A stretch of DNA of 64,000 bases from Streptomyces sp. NBC_00193 (GCF_026342735.1 NZ_JAPEMM010000002.1:1-64000), one strand, 5' to 3'. Numbered from the stretch's first letter, positions 1 through 7,937 are shown. Program-made: numbers and translations. Notes: generated from the sequence alone by a model not told the origin.

Positions 1-280
1 GTACCTGAGCGCTGCGCGCTCAGGAGAGACCGGCCGCGCTGCGCGCGGCCGGGGGCGCCGTCGGCGCCTGCCCCTCCGCTTCGCTCCGGGGCAGGAACCG
101 CCTCGCTGCGCTCGGCGGGGCCCGGCTTCGTCGGGCCAGAGCCGGCCCTTCGGGCCGGGGTCCTGCGCTTCGCTCCGGACGCGGGGTTCGGGTTTCCGCT
201 GCGCTCCAACCCGAACGGCCTGCTCCGCAGGCCTGGGTGACCCCGTTTCACGGGGTGTAGGCCTTCGGCCTATCGGCCTA
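1..280. repeat. Streptomyces-type linear replicon telomere (palindrome array)
   Basis: Twelve inverted repeats lie end to end with 3-base or short loops. Verified arm pairs are 4-12/16-24, 30-39/43-52, 54-59/63-68, 67-74/88-95, 98-102/114-118, 119-124/132-137, 142-148/152-158, 160-163/177-180, 186-194/208-216, 217-223/227-233, 240-246/250-256 and 258-263/267-272. Loops are mostly TGC or TTC. Such arrays form the folded single-strand ends of Streptomyces linear chromosomes and plasmids, where the terminal protein primes end patching. No ORF is credible here. The sequence opens with GTACC, which resembles the junction after the outermost palindrome of the archetypal telomere, so a short terminal hairpin may be missing. 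That last point is inference from memory of archetypal ends. Confidence 0.9.
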
Positions 281-468
281 TTGGGCGGGTTCGCTCTGCT
301 CCCCCACCCGGCCTTCCGGCTCAAACGTACCCCCCATGTATCGAATGGCCCCACCCGGGAAAGCCCCCTGGACATGACCTCGCCCGTCAGACAACGATCA
401 GGTCGGGCGGCCACAGTCCCACCAGGCTGCCCACCCGTTGGACCCAAACCGAGAGGAATCAGAACACC

Positions 469-906
469 ATGACCGGACGGATTCTCACGACATACACGTT
501 CGCACTGGAGCTGGGAGGGATCGAGGTCGCAAGCTTCCAGGACTGCGGCTCAATCGCGTACGGAACGGACGTCATCGAGATGAAGCAGATCAGCCCAACC
601 GGGGAACTCATGCTCACCAAGCAGCCCGGTGCCAGGCTCAGCGGCGAGGTCACAATCAGCCGCGGCATGGACAGCAACGCAGCGTTCACCACCTGGGTGA
701 AAGAAACCGCCGCGAACCACAATGTCGACGCTGCTCGGAAGAACGTCACCATCACAGTGATGGACTCGCAGAAGAACCCGGTCCGCCGCATCAACCTCAC
801 CAACGCATGGGCCAGCAGCTGGTCCAGCCCCTCCCTCGAAGCCGGAGGCTCCGGGCCGGCCATCGAAAGCGTCACCATCACCTACGAAGACGTCACCGTC
901 GAATAA
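469..906 (+). CDS. Phage tail tube-like protein (T4 gp19 family)
   Basis: The 145-residue product matches the layout of gp19-type tail tube proteins (PF06841) found in contractile phages and extracellular injection systems. It has an N-terminal strand with LGGIEVASFQDCG, a central LPG-like segment (KQPGARLSGEVTISRG) and a C-terminal RINLTNAWASSWSSP ... AIESVTITYED block. In such systems it polymerises into the inner tube below the sheath. The start is set by GAGAGG about 12 bases upstream of ATG 469. No sheath, baseplate or spike gene is near, and the gene is the first one inside the telomere. A perfect hairpin follows directly. It may be a remnant of an injection system or an orphan tube protein with its own role. 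Family assignment is from pattern recognition. Confidence 0.8.
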   Translation: MTGRILTTYTFALELGGIEVASFQDCGSIAYGTDVIEMKQISPTGELMLTKQPGARLSGEVTISRGMDSNAAFTTWVKETAANHNVDAARKNVTITVMDSQKNPVRRINLTNAWASSWSSPSLEAGGSGPAIESVTITYEDVTVE

Positions 907-909
907 CCG

Positions 910-950
910 AACATCCTCCCTCCCATCCGTAGCACGGGAGGGAGGATGTT
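910..950 (+). terminator. Strong hairpin terminator after tail-tube gene
   Basis: Perfect 15-bp arms (910-924 and 936-950) enclose an 11-base loop, starting 4 bases after the stop codon of the tail-tube-like gene. There is no long T tract, as is usual in Streptomyces. The rest of the gap to 1383 shows no credible gene. Confidence 0.8.
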
Positions 951-1383
951 CCGACGGAGTCCAAGCTTCCGACCACCTGGGGTATCCGCTCCCACACATG
1001 CTTCAATCCGAATCACAGCTAGACACTGGAAAGATCACCTCGTACCAGATCCACTGACCCCCGACAACGGTGTTGGCATGGATCAGCGAACCTGCACAAT
1101 GCACAACTACCCTGACCCTGAACCACCGTCAGAACCTCGTGACCTGCGGATTTCACCGGACACTTCAGTGACGCCGACCACTGACAACAAGTGACGCGGC
1201 CGCCCACAAAATGTCGTGCCCAGCCAACATCTGCCATCGCGCCACACCCGACGCGAAGACGGTACGGCCCACAAGCTGAGCACGTGCCGTCAAAGTTTGA
1301 GGACGAAAGTCGGGAGTAGCGCTCTCCCGCAACGGGAAGATCGACCGCGGCGGCACCAGGCCGTCCAGGAGGAAGGCATAGAC

Positions 1384-1689
1384 ATGACCGACAAGGCCCC
1401 ACAGAGCGATGCACCACAAGGCGAGCGGCTTCCCCTGGACCGGCCAGCAACCCTGACCCCTACGACAACCGACGGCGCGATCACCCTGACCTGCAGCGCC
1501 GGAAACATGATCCAAGGAACAATCCCGGTGGTAGACGGGGAGGGCAACCTCCTCGCCGTCTACACCGCAGGCCCCGCCCCCACCCCACAGACAGCAACCA
1601 CGCGCAGCCTTGAAGGCGAGACCACCGTCAGCGGGTTGTCAGCAGGCGGCGCGTTCGCCGTCCAGTTCCACTACGCCTTCACGAGGTAA
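1384..1689 (+). CDS. Small hypothetical protein, beta-rich
   Basis: This encodes 101 residues with no family I recognise. The start at ATG 1384 is chosen because AGGAGG lies 10 bases upstream; the longer frame that begins at 1216 lacks a ribosome site. The first ~25 residues are polar and proline-rich. The remainder alternates Thr, Val, Gly and Ala (GAITLTCSAGNMIQGTIPV, later TVSGLSAGGAFAVQFHY), suggesting a small beta-sandwich. There is no signal peptide or membrane segment. Position and direction, just downstream of the tail-tube gene, and a similar compact beta-rich look suggest an associated structural part, but that is only inference. Confidence 0.55.
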   Translation: MTDKAPQSDAPQGERLPLDRPATLTPTTTDGAITLTCSAGNMIQGTIPVVDGEGNLLAVYTAGPAPTPQTATTRSLEGETTVSGLSAGGAFAVQFHYAFTR

Positions 1690-1806
1690 CCGCACGCCCG
1701 CCCTCCCACAGAGCGCACAGGGAACGCGTACGGCTGCAGACTCACCGACACAGCCGGCCGCGGCCGCCCACCGAAGCCCATCGCGAGTCAGCGAGAAAAA
1801 GGATGA

Positions 1807-1841
1807 CGAAGACCCCAGCCTGGTGATCGCTGGGGTCTTCG
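1807..1841 (+). terminator. Hairpin terminator
   Basis: Arms 1807-1819 and 1829-1841 pair perfectly (CGAAGACCCCAGC and its complement) around a 9-base loop, about 120 bases after the stop of the small beta-rich gene. Confidence 0.7.
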
Positions 1842-2311
1842 CGGCGTCCCGGAGAAAACCACAATTCTCAATACATTTGCGGAAGTCTCATCCAACCTGC
1901 AGCCCCCAGGCCAAGACCCCTCCGGCACCGGAAGCAACATCACCAAGCACCTCATCGACCTGCAGCACCACAGGTCAACGAGACAGCCCTGTCAACGGCC
2001 ACACCGCAACATGAACGAGAACGCACATTGTCGATCATGCCGGGGTGCTGCGGTGGGCTCGATGCGGGGCGCCAGGTCCACGAGGGTGGACAGATCGTCC
2101 AAGGCCGTGGACGACTCGGTACAGTGGTGGAACGTGGCATCCCAGCGTTGCAACCTGACCGTGCATCCGTGCATTGTCAGTGGTGAGCAGCAGACTGGGG
2201 TCATGAGAAACGGCGGCCTCTGCCCGGCCTGGAAGCAGGGACAGAGACCGCCGCGGGATGACCCGCACCTCGCGCCTCTTGGTGTTACAGCACCAGGGGG
2301 CGCGTCGCGTT
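1842..2311. other. Gap without a supported gene
   Basis: No frame here has coding-like composition with a ribosome site. The overlapping frames between 1952 and 2376 are Arg/Pro/Ser-rich, as expected for shadow frames of high-GC DNA. An imperfect inverted repeat around 2213-2260 could terminate the minus-strand gene that ends at 2312. Confidence 0.5.
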
Positions 2312-2512
2312 TTACAGGTGGCTGACCAGCGTCTCGTACAGCCACGCCACGCCCTGGGTGAACCAGTGCGCGGCATCTCCGGCTACGCCAGCCATGAAGG
2401 CCTGGGCTACGCCGTCGATCATGCGTTCGCGAGCAGTGCGACTCTCATCCCGGACAGGCGGCCGGCCGTCGTCCTGGAAACCATCGGACGTCGGCTTGTC
2501 GCTCTCCGGCAT
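2312..2512 (-). CDS. Small hypothetical protein
   Basis: This is a 66-residue product starting at the ATG whose complement is 2510-2512, chosen because a GGGGGGC stretch sits 5-7 bases upstream; an alternative upstream ATG at 2545 has no such site. The N-terminal third is acidic and polar. The C-terminal half (VAQAFMAGVAGDAAHWFTQ ... YETLVSHL) could form amphipathic helices. No domain is recognised and it has no same-strand partner nearby. Moderate coding look only. Confidence 0.45.
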   Translation of the reverse strand: MPESDKPTSDGFQDDGRPPVRDESRTARERMIDGVAQAFMAGVAGDAAHWFTQGVAWLYETLVSHL

Positions 2513-2819
2513 GGGAGCCCCCCAATCAGGACCGTCGCGCATCATGTGGATGGCCGGGGCGACGGTCCGTCAAAACCCGGCCCTCCAGAAGCTGCACAAG
2601 CCTCCGAACGGGCATTAGGAATCCTACGTGGCCCCGGTGACAGTTTCCGGGCACCGGCGGGTACCCTCATCCGTTGCACGACCGACGGCGAGGCGCTCAG
2701 CACTCCTGTAGACGGTGTTCGCAGGCCTTGTAGAAGCGGGAAGGCGCTGCCACCTGGGGAAACGCCTGGCAAGGCGACCCAGCCGCAACAACCTCCCGCT
2801 TGACGAACAACGTTCCGAC

Positions 2820-3309
2820 TTAGCCGAGCTTGATGCCGTTCTCGGTCTGCCCCCTCGAAGGACGGCCCTTCTACCAGGTGCGAGAACGGCGTCTTGGCCA
2901 CGCGGACGCCGTCCTTGTACTGGAGCTTCTTGTGGACCTATTCGCGGGTTCGCTCCGTCCTGCACAACTTGCGGTCGGAGATGGAGAAGGTGCACGCGTC
3001 GTCGTCGTACTTGCCGGCGTACCCCTTGTCACAGGTGCACGTCGATGTAGTCGATGTCGGTGAAGTCGACGAGCAGGCCCTGGGCGCGGTTGCCGCTGTC
3101 CTTGAAGTAGGTCTCCTGCAGCCCTTCTGCAGCGAGGGCTTGGAGCTGGGCTTCGGTGGCGCCGGCGTCCTGGGCGGCGAGCAGGCGGCCTGCGAGTTCG
3201 GGGGGCAGGTGCTGGGTGATGCGGCGCATGCGGCCGTCGTCGGTGGTGCCGGGGGCGGCGGTGAACCCGAAGTGCCTGATCCATATCCCGGTTTTCGAGG
3301 GGTCTGGGG
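2820..3309 (-). pseudogene. Decayed gene with stop and frameshifts
   Basis: Reading leftwards from about 3309, one frame gives a natural-looking peptide (GIWIRHFGFTAAPG ... QETYFKDSGNRAQGLLVDFTDIDYID). It meets TGA at 3029. A shifted frame continues with TCDKGYAGKYDDDACTFS and DRKLCRTERTRE, hits a TAG near 2938, goes on with VHKKLQYKDGVRVAKTPFSH, then needs another shift to reach a plausible end (TENGIKLG, stop TAA 2820-2822). No start codon is evident near 3300. The pieces read as one decayed coding region of about 160 codons. I do not recognise the family; the Cys residues hint at a secreted or metal-binding protein. Confidence 0.55.
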
Positions 3310-3321
3310 CTCTAGGCTGTA

Positions 3322-3636
3322 GTGGTGTCCGAGGGTTCCGGGCGGCCCGGAGAGCGGGTGTGCGGGGGCTGCGGTGACCGGTTGAGGCCGGCCGCGCGGC
3401 CGAACGCGCTGTTCTGCTCGACGGCGTGTCGTGCCAGGTCATGGCGGCGGGATCGTCGGTTGCGGCGCCGGGTTCTGGCGGAGTTGAACGGGTCGGGCCG
3501 GGCGGTGTGTCGGGAGTGCGGGACGGCCTGGGTGGCCGGGGTGGACCGGCGTTCGGACGCCGTCTACTGCTCGCGGCGGTGCCTCATGAGGGCCTGGCGG
3601 TCGCGGAACGAATCGTTCGGCGAACGGTCACAGTGA
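3322..3636 (+). CDS. Small protein with two zinc-ribbon motifs
   Basis: The 104-residue protein contains two similar treble-clef or zinc-ribbon modules. Module one is CGGCGDRL then CSTACRARSWRRDRR (about residues 14-45). Module two is CRECGTAW then CSRRCLMRAWRSR (about residues 64-94). The repeated CxxC ... CxxxC pattern followed by a basic helix is common in small DNA-binding proteins of actinobacterial mobile elements. Start is GTG 3322 or 3325, without a clear ribosome site, so it may be leaderless. It is divergent from the decayed gene to its left. A role in nucleic-acid binding is inferred. Confidence 0.65.
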   Translation: MVSEGSGRPGERVCGGCGDRLRPAARPNALFCSTACRARSWRRDRRLRRRVLAELNGSGRAVCRECGTAWVAGVDRRSDAVYCSRRCLMRAWRSRNESFGERSQ

Positions 3637-3804
3637 CCACTTCACGAACGCATCCGAATCGGACTTTCGATCAGATTCCGGCTTCTTCCGGTCGACCATT
3701 GTGATCTTCCTCGGGCGGGTCCGAGTCTCGATCGCGAGAGCGGGTCGTGTTCTGTCGCGGCCGAGGGGCCGTGCCCTGACCCGCCGTGGGTGGTGATCGT
3801 TGCC

Positions 3805-4914
3805 ATGACCCAGGAGATCGAGAAGATCGGGAGTGTCGGGTTCGACCGATACACCGAGATTGTTGCCGAGCTGCGGAAGCTCGTGGAAACCATCGGACGG
3901 GCCCAGTTCGCCATCGGGGACTACGCGTTGGAGATCGAGCCGATGCGCGCGTTCCGGCAGCCGGAGCCGAGCGAGGAGATGTTCACGGTCCGGGAGTCGT
4001 TGCTCCGGCTCTCCGAGGACATCGGCCTGTCCTACTCGGTGGTCAAGAACTGCAGGTGGGCGGCGTCGAAGTGGCCCAAGGCCCGCCGGCGTCCGGAGGT
4101 GTCGTTCACTATCCACCGGATCCTGGGCAGGATCGAGGACGAGGAGGAGAGGTTCGCCGCGGTCCTGACGCCGCCCGAGGGCAAGGCCCGGTGGTCGGTC
4201 GACGACGCAAAGCGGAAGGTCGGCTGGCGGGTCGAGAACCCCGTCACGCCAGCGGAGAAGGTGTCCGCGATCCACGACCTGGCCCGGGACGAGGCGGTCG
4301 CGGCGACGGTGACCTCGGATTTCCTGCGGCGTCCGTCCGTGGTCTCCCAGGTCACCCCGGAGGACAGGATCAGGGCCGCGGAGGAATTGGTTCGCGACGA
4401 CCAGGTCGCCGCGGCCGTCGTCCCGGACGTGCTGCGGCGTCCGTCCGTGGTCTCCCAAGTCACCCCGGAGCAGAGGACCCGGGTCATCGAGGAGCTGACC
4501 CGTGACGATCACGTCGCCGCGACGGTGACTACGGGCCTGCTGCGCCGGCCGGACGTCGCCTTCCGGGCGATGTCGGACGACACCGCCCGTCACCAGGTCA
4601 ATCACGCTCAGGTCGAGCGGGGCAGGCAGGCCCGCGAGGACTTCGAGCGCACGAGTCCGGTCGCGCCGGCGGTGAAGCGGATCGACCGCTCGGTGGAGTT
4701 CCTGGACCTGATCACCGCCTGCCACGCGTTCGTCGCGGCCTCCGGACGGGTCGTTCCGGGGATGCGGGACCGGCAGCTCAGCGACGACGAGAAGGTGATC
4801 ATTCACGAGAACGTCGCCCGAGTACGGGCGACGCTCGACTGGATCGAGACGGCCGTTGACACCGGCAAGGTCGACGTCGACGGCGAGCTGGCCCGCCTGC
4901 TGCAAGGCGAGTAG
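3805..4914 (+). CDS. DUF6192-like (RacO-type) repeat protein
   Basis: This 369-residue protein is rich in charged helices. The N-terminal ~120 residues carry a helix-turn-helix-like segment (LSEDIGLSYSVVKNCRWAASKW). Residues ~150-250 hold three tandem ~35-residue repeats, each with VTPxxxxxxxxELxRDxxVAAxV then LRRPSVVSQ. A helical C-terminus follows. It resembles actinobacterial proteins named DUF6192 or RacO in annotations I recall; this is memory, not a search. Start ATG 3805 is favoured over GTG 3790. The stop lies 4 bases before the next gene, so the two are almost certainly one operon. The repeats look like the DNA- or partner-contacting part, but the function is unknown. Confidence 0.7.
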   Translation: MTQEIEKIGSVGFDRYTEIVAELRKLVETIGRAQFAIGDYALEIEPMRAFRQPEPSEEMFTVRESLLRLSEDIGLSYSVVKNCRWAASKWPKARRRPEVSFTIHRILGRIEDEEERFAAVLTPPEGKARWSVDDAKRKVGWRVENPVTPAEKVSAIHDLARDEAVAATVTSDFLRRPSVVSQVTPEDRIRAAEELVRDDQVAAAVVPDVLRRPSVVSQVTPEQRTRVIEELTRDDHVAATVTTGLLRRPDVAFRAMSDDTARHQVNHAQVERGRQAREDFERTSPVAPAVKRIDRSVEFLDLITACHAFVAASGRVVPGMRDRQLSDDEKVIIHENVARVRATLDWIETAVDTGKVDVDGELARLLQGE

Positions 4915-4918
4915 TGGG

Positions 4919-5347
4919 ATGCCGCGCGCTTCGCAGCGCCGTTCCCCGGCGGCCCATAGGCACGCCGACACCGTCCGCTTCATCCTCTTCGAGGCACGAC
5001 CGGCCGGCCTGGCCTTCAACCAGTTGGTCAGGTCGAGCGAGCTCTCGCCGCATCAGGCCCGCTCGGGTTTGGCCTGTCTGCGGGACACCATCGCCGAACA
5101 GGGCTGGCCGCCCCTGATCTGGACGAGGGCGGACGGCTACAAGTTCTGTTCCGACCCCGCAGAGCTTCAGGCCTACGAGGTCGCGGTGATCCGCGAGAAG
5201 CTCACCGAGATCCGCCGGTTCATCACCGGCGTCGTCGCCCCGCACACCGTCCTACAACCCAAGGGCCGGTGGGTCCGGCACCTGAACACCCAGCTCAACT
5301 CCGTCGAGTCCACCCTCGACGTGATCGCCGACTACATCGACGCTTGA
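4919..5347 (+). CDS. RacP-like winged-helix protein
   Basis: The 142-residue product starts 4 bases after the preceding stop. The N-terminal half looks like a winged helix (FNQLVRSSELSPHQARSGLACLRD), with a wing around WTRADGYKF. The C-terminal half is a long helix pair (VIREKLTEIRRFITG ... LNSVESTLDVIADYID). It resembles short proteins called RacP in actinobacterial genomes, usually paired with the preceding DUF6192/RacO-like gene. The pair therefore likely acts as a DNA-binding unit of a mobile or accessory region. Exact role unknown. A GC-rich hairpin directly after it should end the operon. Confidence 0.65.
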   Translation: MPRASQRRSPAAHRHADTVRFILFEARPAGLAFNQLVRSSELSPHQARSGLACLRDTIAEQGWPPLIWTRADGYKFCSDPAELQAYEVAVIREKLTEIRRFITGVVAPHTVLQPKGRWVRHLNTQLNSVESTLDVIADYIDA

Positions 5348-5351
5348 TCCC

Positions 5352-5388
5352 GCTGGGGGGGGCGGCCGCGAAGCGGCCGGCCCCCAGC
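5352..5388 (+). terminator. GC-rich hairpin terminator
   Basis: Outer arms GCTGGGGG (5352-5359) and CCCCCAGC (5381-5388) and inner arms 5363-5369/5373-5379 form one stem with a GAA loop and a small G bulge, directly after the RacP-like gene. Confidence 0.75.
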
Positions 5389-5404
5389 CCTGTGAAGGGA
5401 GCAG

Positions 5405-6262
5405 ATGTTGGCCCGGCGCCGCTGCTACCCCTCGGACACCTACGACGACGAGTGGGCATTGATCGAACCGCTCCTGCCCGTCCCGGCCTGCGAGACGATT
5501 CGCGGCGGTCGGCCGGAGAAGCACCCGCGGCGCGAGATCGTGGACGCGATTCGGTACGTCGTCGACACCGGCTGCAAGTGGAGGGCCTTACCCAAAGACT
5601 TCCCGCCCTGGCGGACGGCTTACAACTTCATGGCCCGCTGGGCCGCCGCTGGCGTGGTCGGGCAGCTCCGTGACCAGCTCCGCAAACGCGTCCGCCGGGA
5701 CATGGGCCGCTCCCCTGGGGCGGTCGCCACCATCATCGACTCGCAGTCCGTGAAGGCCGCCGAGACCGTCGGCAAGGACTCGCGCGGCTACGACGCGGCG
5801 AAGAAGATCAATGGGCGCAAGCGGCACCTCGTGGTCGACACCAAAGGCTTGCCGCTGTTCGTGATGGTCACCCCCGCCGACATGACCGACCGCGACGCGG
5901 CGAAGGAAGTCCTGTTCCGGCTGCGGCTGATGCATCCCGAGATCACGATCGTCTGGGCCGATTCCGCCTACGCCGGACAACTCGTCACCTGGGCAAAAAA
6001 GTACCTGAACCTGACGGTCAAGACGGTGAGCCGGCCGAAGAACGCGGTCGGGTTCGTCGTCCTGCCCCGCCGCTGGGTGGTCGAACGCTCGATCGCCTGG
6101 GTCATGCACGCCCGCAGACACGCCCGCGACTACGAACGTCTCATCCAACACTCCGAATCACTGATCACCTGGGCCGCGATCACCCTGATGACCAGGCGCA
6201 TCACCCGGCGACAATCCCGCAGGGCGACCCAGCCGGCATCCCGGGAACACACCCGGGACTGA
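5405..6262 (+). CDS. IS5-family transposase
   Basis: This is a full-length 285-residue DDE transposase of the IS5 group. It starts with the usual YPSDTYDDEWALIEPLLP, followed by GGRPEKHPRREIVDAIRY and TGCKWRALPKDFPPW. The catalytic residues are in IIDSQSVK (about residue 111), VWADSAYAG (about 185) and VVERSIAWV (about 228), and the family WRALP and R-x-YERL (DYERLIQHSE) signatures are present. No stop or frameshift is visible, so the enzyme should be active. I could not find a convincing pair of terminal inverted repeats: the left side runs straight into the preceding terminator. Element ends are therefore not annotated. Confidence 0.9.
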   Translation: MLARRRCYPSDTYDDEWALIEPLLPVPACETIRGGRPEKHPRREIVDAIRYVVDTGCKWRALPKDFPPWRTAYNFMARWAAAGVVGQLRDQLRKRVRRDMGRSPGAVATIIDSQSVKAAETVGKDSRGYDAAKKINGRKRHLVVDTKGLPLFVMVTPADMTDRDAAKEVLFRLRLMHPEITIVWADSAYAGQLVTWAKKYLNLTVKTVSRPKNAVGFVVLPRRWVVERSIAWVMHARRHARDYERLIQHSESLITWAAITLMTRRITRRQSRRATQPASREHTRD

Positions 6263-6291
6263 CCGAGGCCACAACAGCAAGTGCTTGATGC

Positions 6292-6603
6292 TCAGAACCC
6301 GTCGCCCCATCCGAAGGTGACGTTGTACGCGCGCTGGAGTGCATGCCGGCCATGGTCCCCGTCGGCGTAGGCCCATGCGAGGGCTCCGGTGAACCAGAGC
6401 AGAAAGACTCCGCTTACGACGCCCACAGCGACCAGCTTGCCGTACCAGGTGAGGAGGATCAGGGCGACGGTCACGATGGCCGCACCGAGGTGGGCTCCCC
6501 GCGAGTCGAGCGACGCGGCCTTGCGTGCCGCTCTGCTTTCAGCTCGTTCTGCGGCGAAGCGCTCCTCGCGAACAGACTGCGGTTCGTTCTCGTCGAAGTT
6601 CAT
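6292..6603 (-). CDS. Small membrane protein with two transmembrane helices
   Basis: This 103-residue protein starts at the ATG complementary to 6601-6603. The first ~37 residues are polar and charged (MNFDENEPQSVREERFAAER, then AESRAARKAASL). Two hydrophobic stretches follow (AAIVTVALILLTWYGKLVAV and VVSGVFLLWFTGALAWAYA), then a short polar tail. It lies 14 bases after the lipoprotein gene and is probably co-transcribed with it. Its 3' end is 30 bases from the IS5-type transposase, which may mark the edge of an insertion. Function unknown. Confidence 0.65.
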   Translation of the reverse strand: MNFDENEPQSVREERFAAERAESRAARKAASLDSRGAHLGAAIVTVALILLTWYGKLVAVGVVSGVFLLWFTGALAWAYADGDHGRHALQRAYNVTFGWGDGF

Positions 6604-6617
6604 CGGCGGGGCAGAAC

Positions 6618-7340
6618 CTAGCGGTTCGGGTAGTAGGCCGGGAAGCACACGGCGCCGTCCGTGCCGCAGATCTCGGTCTCCGGAATCTGGCTCGAGTGCT
6701 TCTCGTAGGAGATCAGGCCCAGCTTGCGGCCCGAACCGAAGGTCACGACGGCGTCGTGGACCGGGCCCGCCGCCTCTGGCGTCGCCCCCTTGTAGTTGTA
6801 CGGCCCATGCTCGCCCTCGACGACGGCAAGGAAGACGAACAGGCTGGGCTGTTCGCCGGGCTTCTCCTGGTACGGCTCGCCCGTCGTCACCTTCAGGACA
6901 CCCTTGCGCGGCCAGCTCTCCGGAAGGGACCCGCACTCGACCCTGGCCAGCCCCTCGCGAACGATCGCGGAGCAATACGTACGGTCGTCCTCCATCCACA
7001 GGAGCTCACCGGCGTCCGGCGGATCCCTCCGGATCACCGCTACGAGATCGTCGGACGGCATCTCGTGGGACGGCAGCGACTTCATGGTCTTGCGGGCCGA
7101 CGCCAGCATCGGTTCGTCGGCGACCGTGGGCCGCGCTGCACCGACCGGGACGGCGGGCCCCGATGAGGATGCCGGCTTGGGCGGCGAGGGCGACGCAGTG
7201 GGTGAGGCCTGTGCCTGCTGCGACTGGGGCGGCGCGGATCCCGACGGCGGAGGCGCCGTGCACGAAGTCACGGCCAGCAGTGCCAGTCCGTACCCCGCTC
7301 CGCGCGCGACGAGCCTGAGCCCGTGCCTGTTGAGCCCCAT
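6618..7340 (-). CDS. Secreted lipoprotein of unknown function
   Basis: The start at the ATG complementary to 7338-7340 gives a 240-residue product and is preceded by GGTGGGGC. Residues 1-30 form a signal peptide with a lipobox (LALLAVTSC), predicting lipid anchoring on the outer face of the membrane. A Pro/Ser/Ala-rich linker (about residues 30-75) is followed by a folded domain with four Cys residues (TYCSAIV, VECGSLPE, EICGTDGAVCFP), likely two disulfides. The frame extends upstream to 7487, but that part is Arg/Gly-rich and lacks a ribosome site. Downstream membrane-protein gene is 14 bases away. No domain recognised. Confidence 0.7.
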   Translation of the reverse strand: MGLNRHGLRLVARGAGYGLALLAVTSCTAPPPSGSAPPQSQQAQASPTASPSPPKPASSSGPAVPVGAARPTVADEPMLASARKTMKSLPSHEMPSDDLVAVIRRDPPDAGELLWMEDDRTYCSAIVREGLARVECGSLPESWPRKGVLKVTTGEPYQEKPGEQPSLFVFLAVVEGEHGPYNYKGATPEAAGPVHDAVVTFGSGRKLGLISYEKHSSQIPETEICGTDGAVCFPAYYPNR

Positions 7341-7541
7341 CTGCCCCACCCCCGTGGTCGAACCCCCGCGCCCCTCGAACGGGGCGAGCCCGCCGAAGCG
7401 TATCGCTGGGGCGCGGCCTGGGTACCGGCCGCGCCCGGTATCCAGCCGCTGACCGTCCCGCCCTGCCGCCCTGGCCGTCAACGGCAACCGCGCATACCTG
7501 TCATGAACGGCTCAGGAACAGGTACTCAGCTTGTTCTTTAT

Positions 7542-7937
7542 CTACTGTCCGCGTTCATAGGGCGGGGAAGGTCGGTTCCAGAGGGCGTCTGACCGGCTGA
7601 CAACCTTTCGCAGTTCGCGGGCGCTTCGGGGTGATATGGCCTGCATCACGGTGTCGAGGAGGGCTCGGGCTTCGAGGGGGCTGCCGCAGCAGTACCAGTG
7701 CACATTGCCCCACTCGTAGTCGTGCCACAGATCCCGCTCGGGCTGGTGGACATAGTTCTGCCACAGGCCCATAGCCGTGCTGACATCGCCTGGCTGCAGA
7801 TAGTTACGGGTGTGCTCGAGACGGGTGATCTCAGACAGTGCACGCGAAGACAGGCCGTCGATGACTGGCCTTGCACCCGTTGTCCGGTGGCTGCCGGGGG
7901 CGCCGGCACGGATCTGTCCTGGCCGTCTACGCGGCAT
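7542..7937 (-). CDS. Accessory gene inside IS, copy 1
   Basis: This 131-residue product is encoded within the IS, divergent from the transposase. After an Arg/Pro-rich start, it has a well-formed helical core: SSRALSEITRLEHTRNYLQ, WQNYVHQPERDLWHDYEW, VHWYCCGSPLEARALL and SARELRKVVSRSDALWNR. Composition is that of a genuine protein rather than a shadow frame. The 3' end overlaps the left inverted repeat by a few bases. It is conserved unchanged in both IS copies, so it travels with the element. I recognise no domain; it might be a regulator or passenger. The first 20 residues may not be translated. Confidence 0.6.
   Translation of the reverse strand: MPRRRPGQIRAGAPGSHRTTGARPVIDGLSSRALSEITRLEHTRNYLQPGDVSTAMGLWQNYVHQPERDLWHDYEWGNVHWYCCGSPLEARALLDTVMQAISPRSARELRKVVSRSDALWNRPSPPYERGQ

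Noticed and set aside
3628..5019. 463-codon minus-strand frame
   Set aside because: Antisense of the DUF6192-like gene; Asp/Arg/Leu-rich without domain or start signal.
5300..6300. Terminal inverted repeats for the IS5-type element
   Set aside because: No convincing matching ends were found between the preceding terminator and the following gene.
6389..7318. 309-codon plus-strand frame opposite the lipoprotein
   Set aside because: Ser/Arg/Pro-rich shadow of the lipoprotein and membrane-protein genes.
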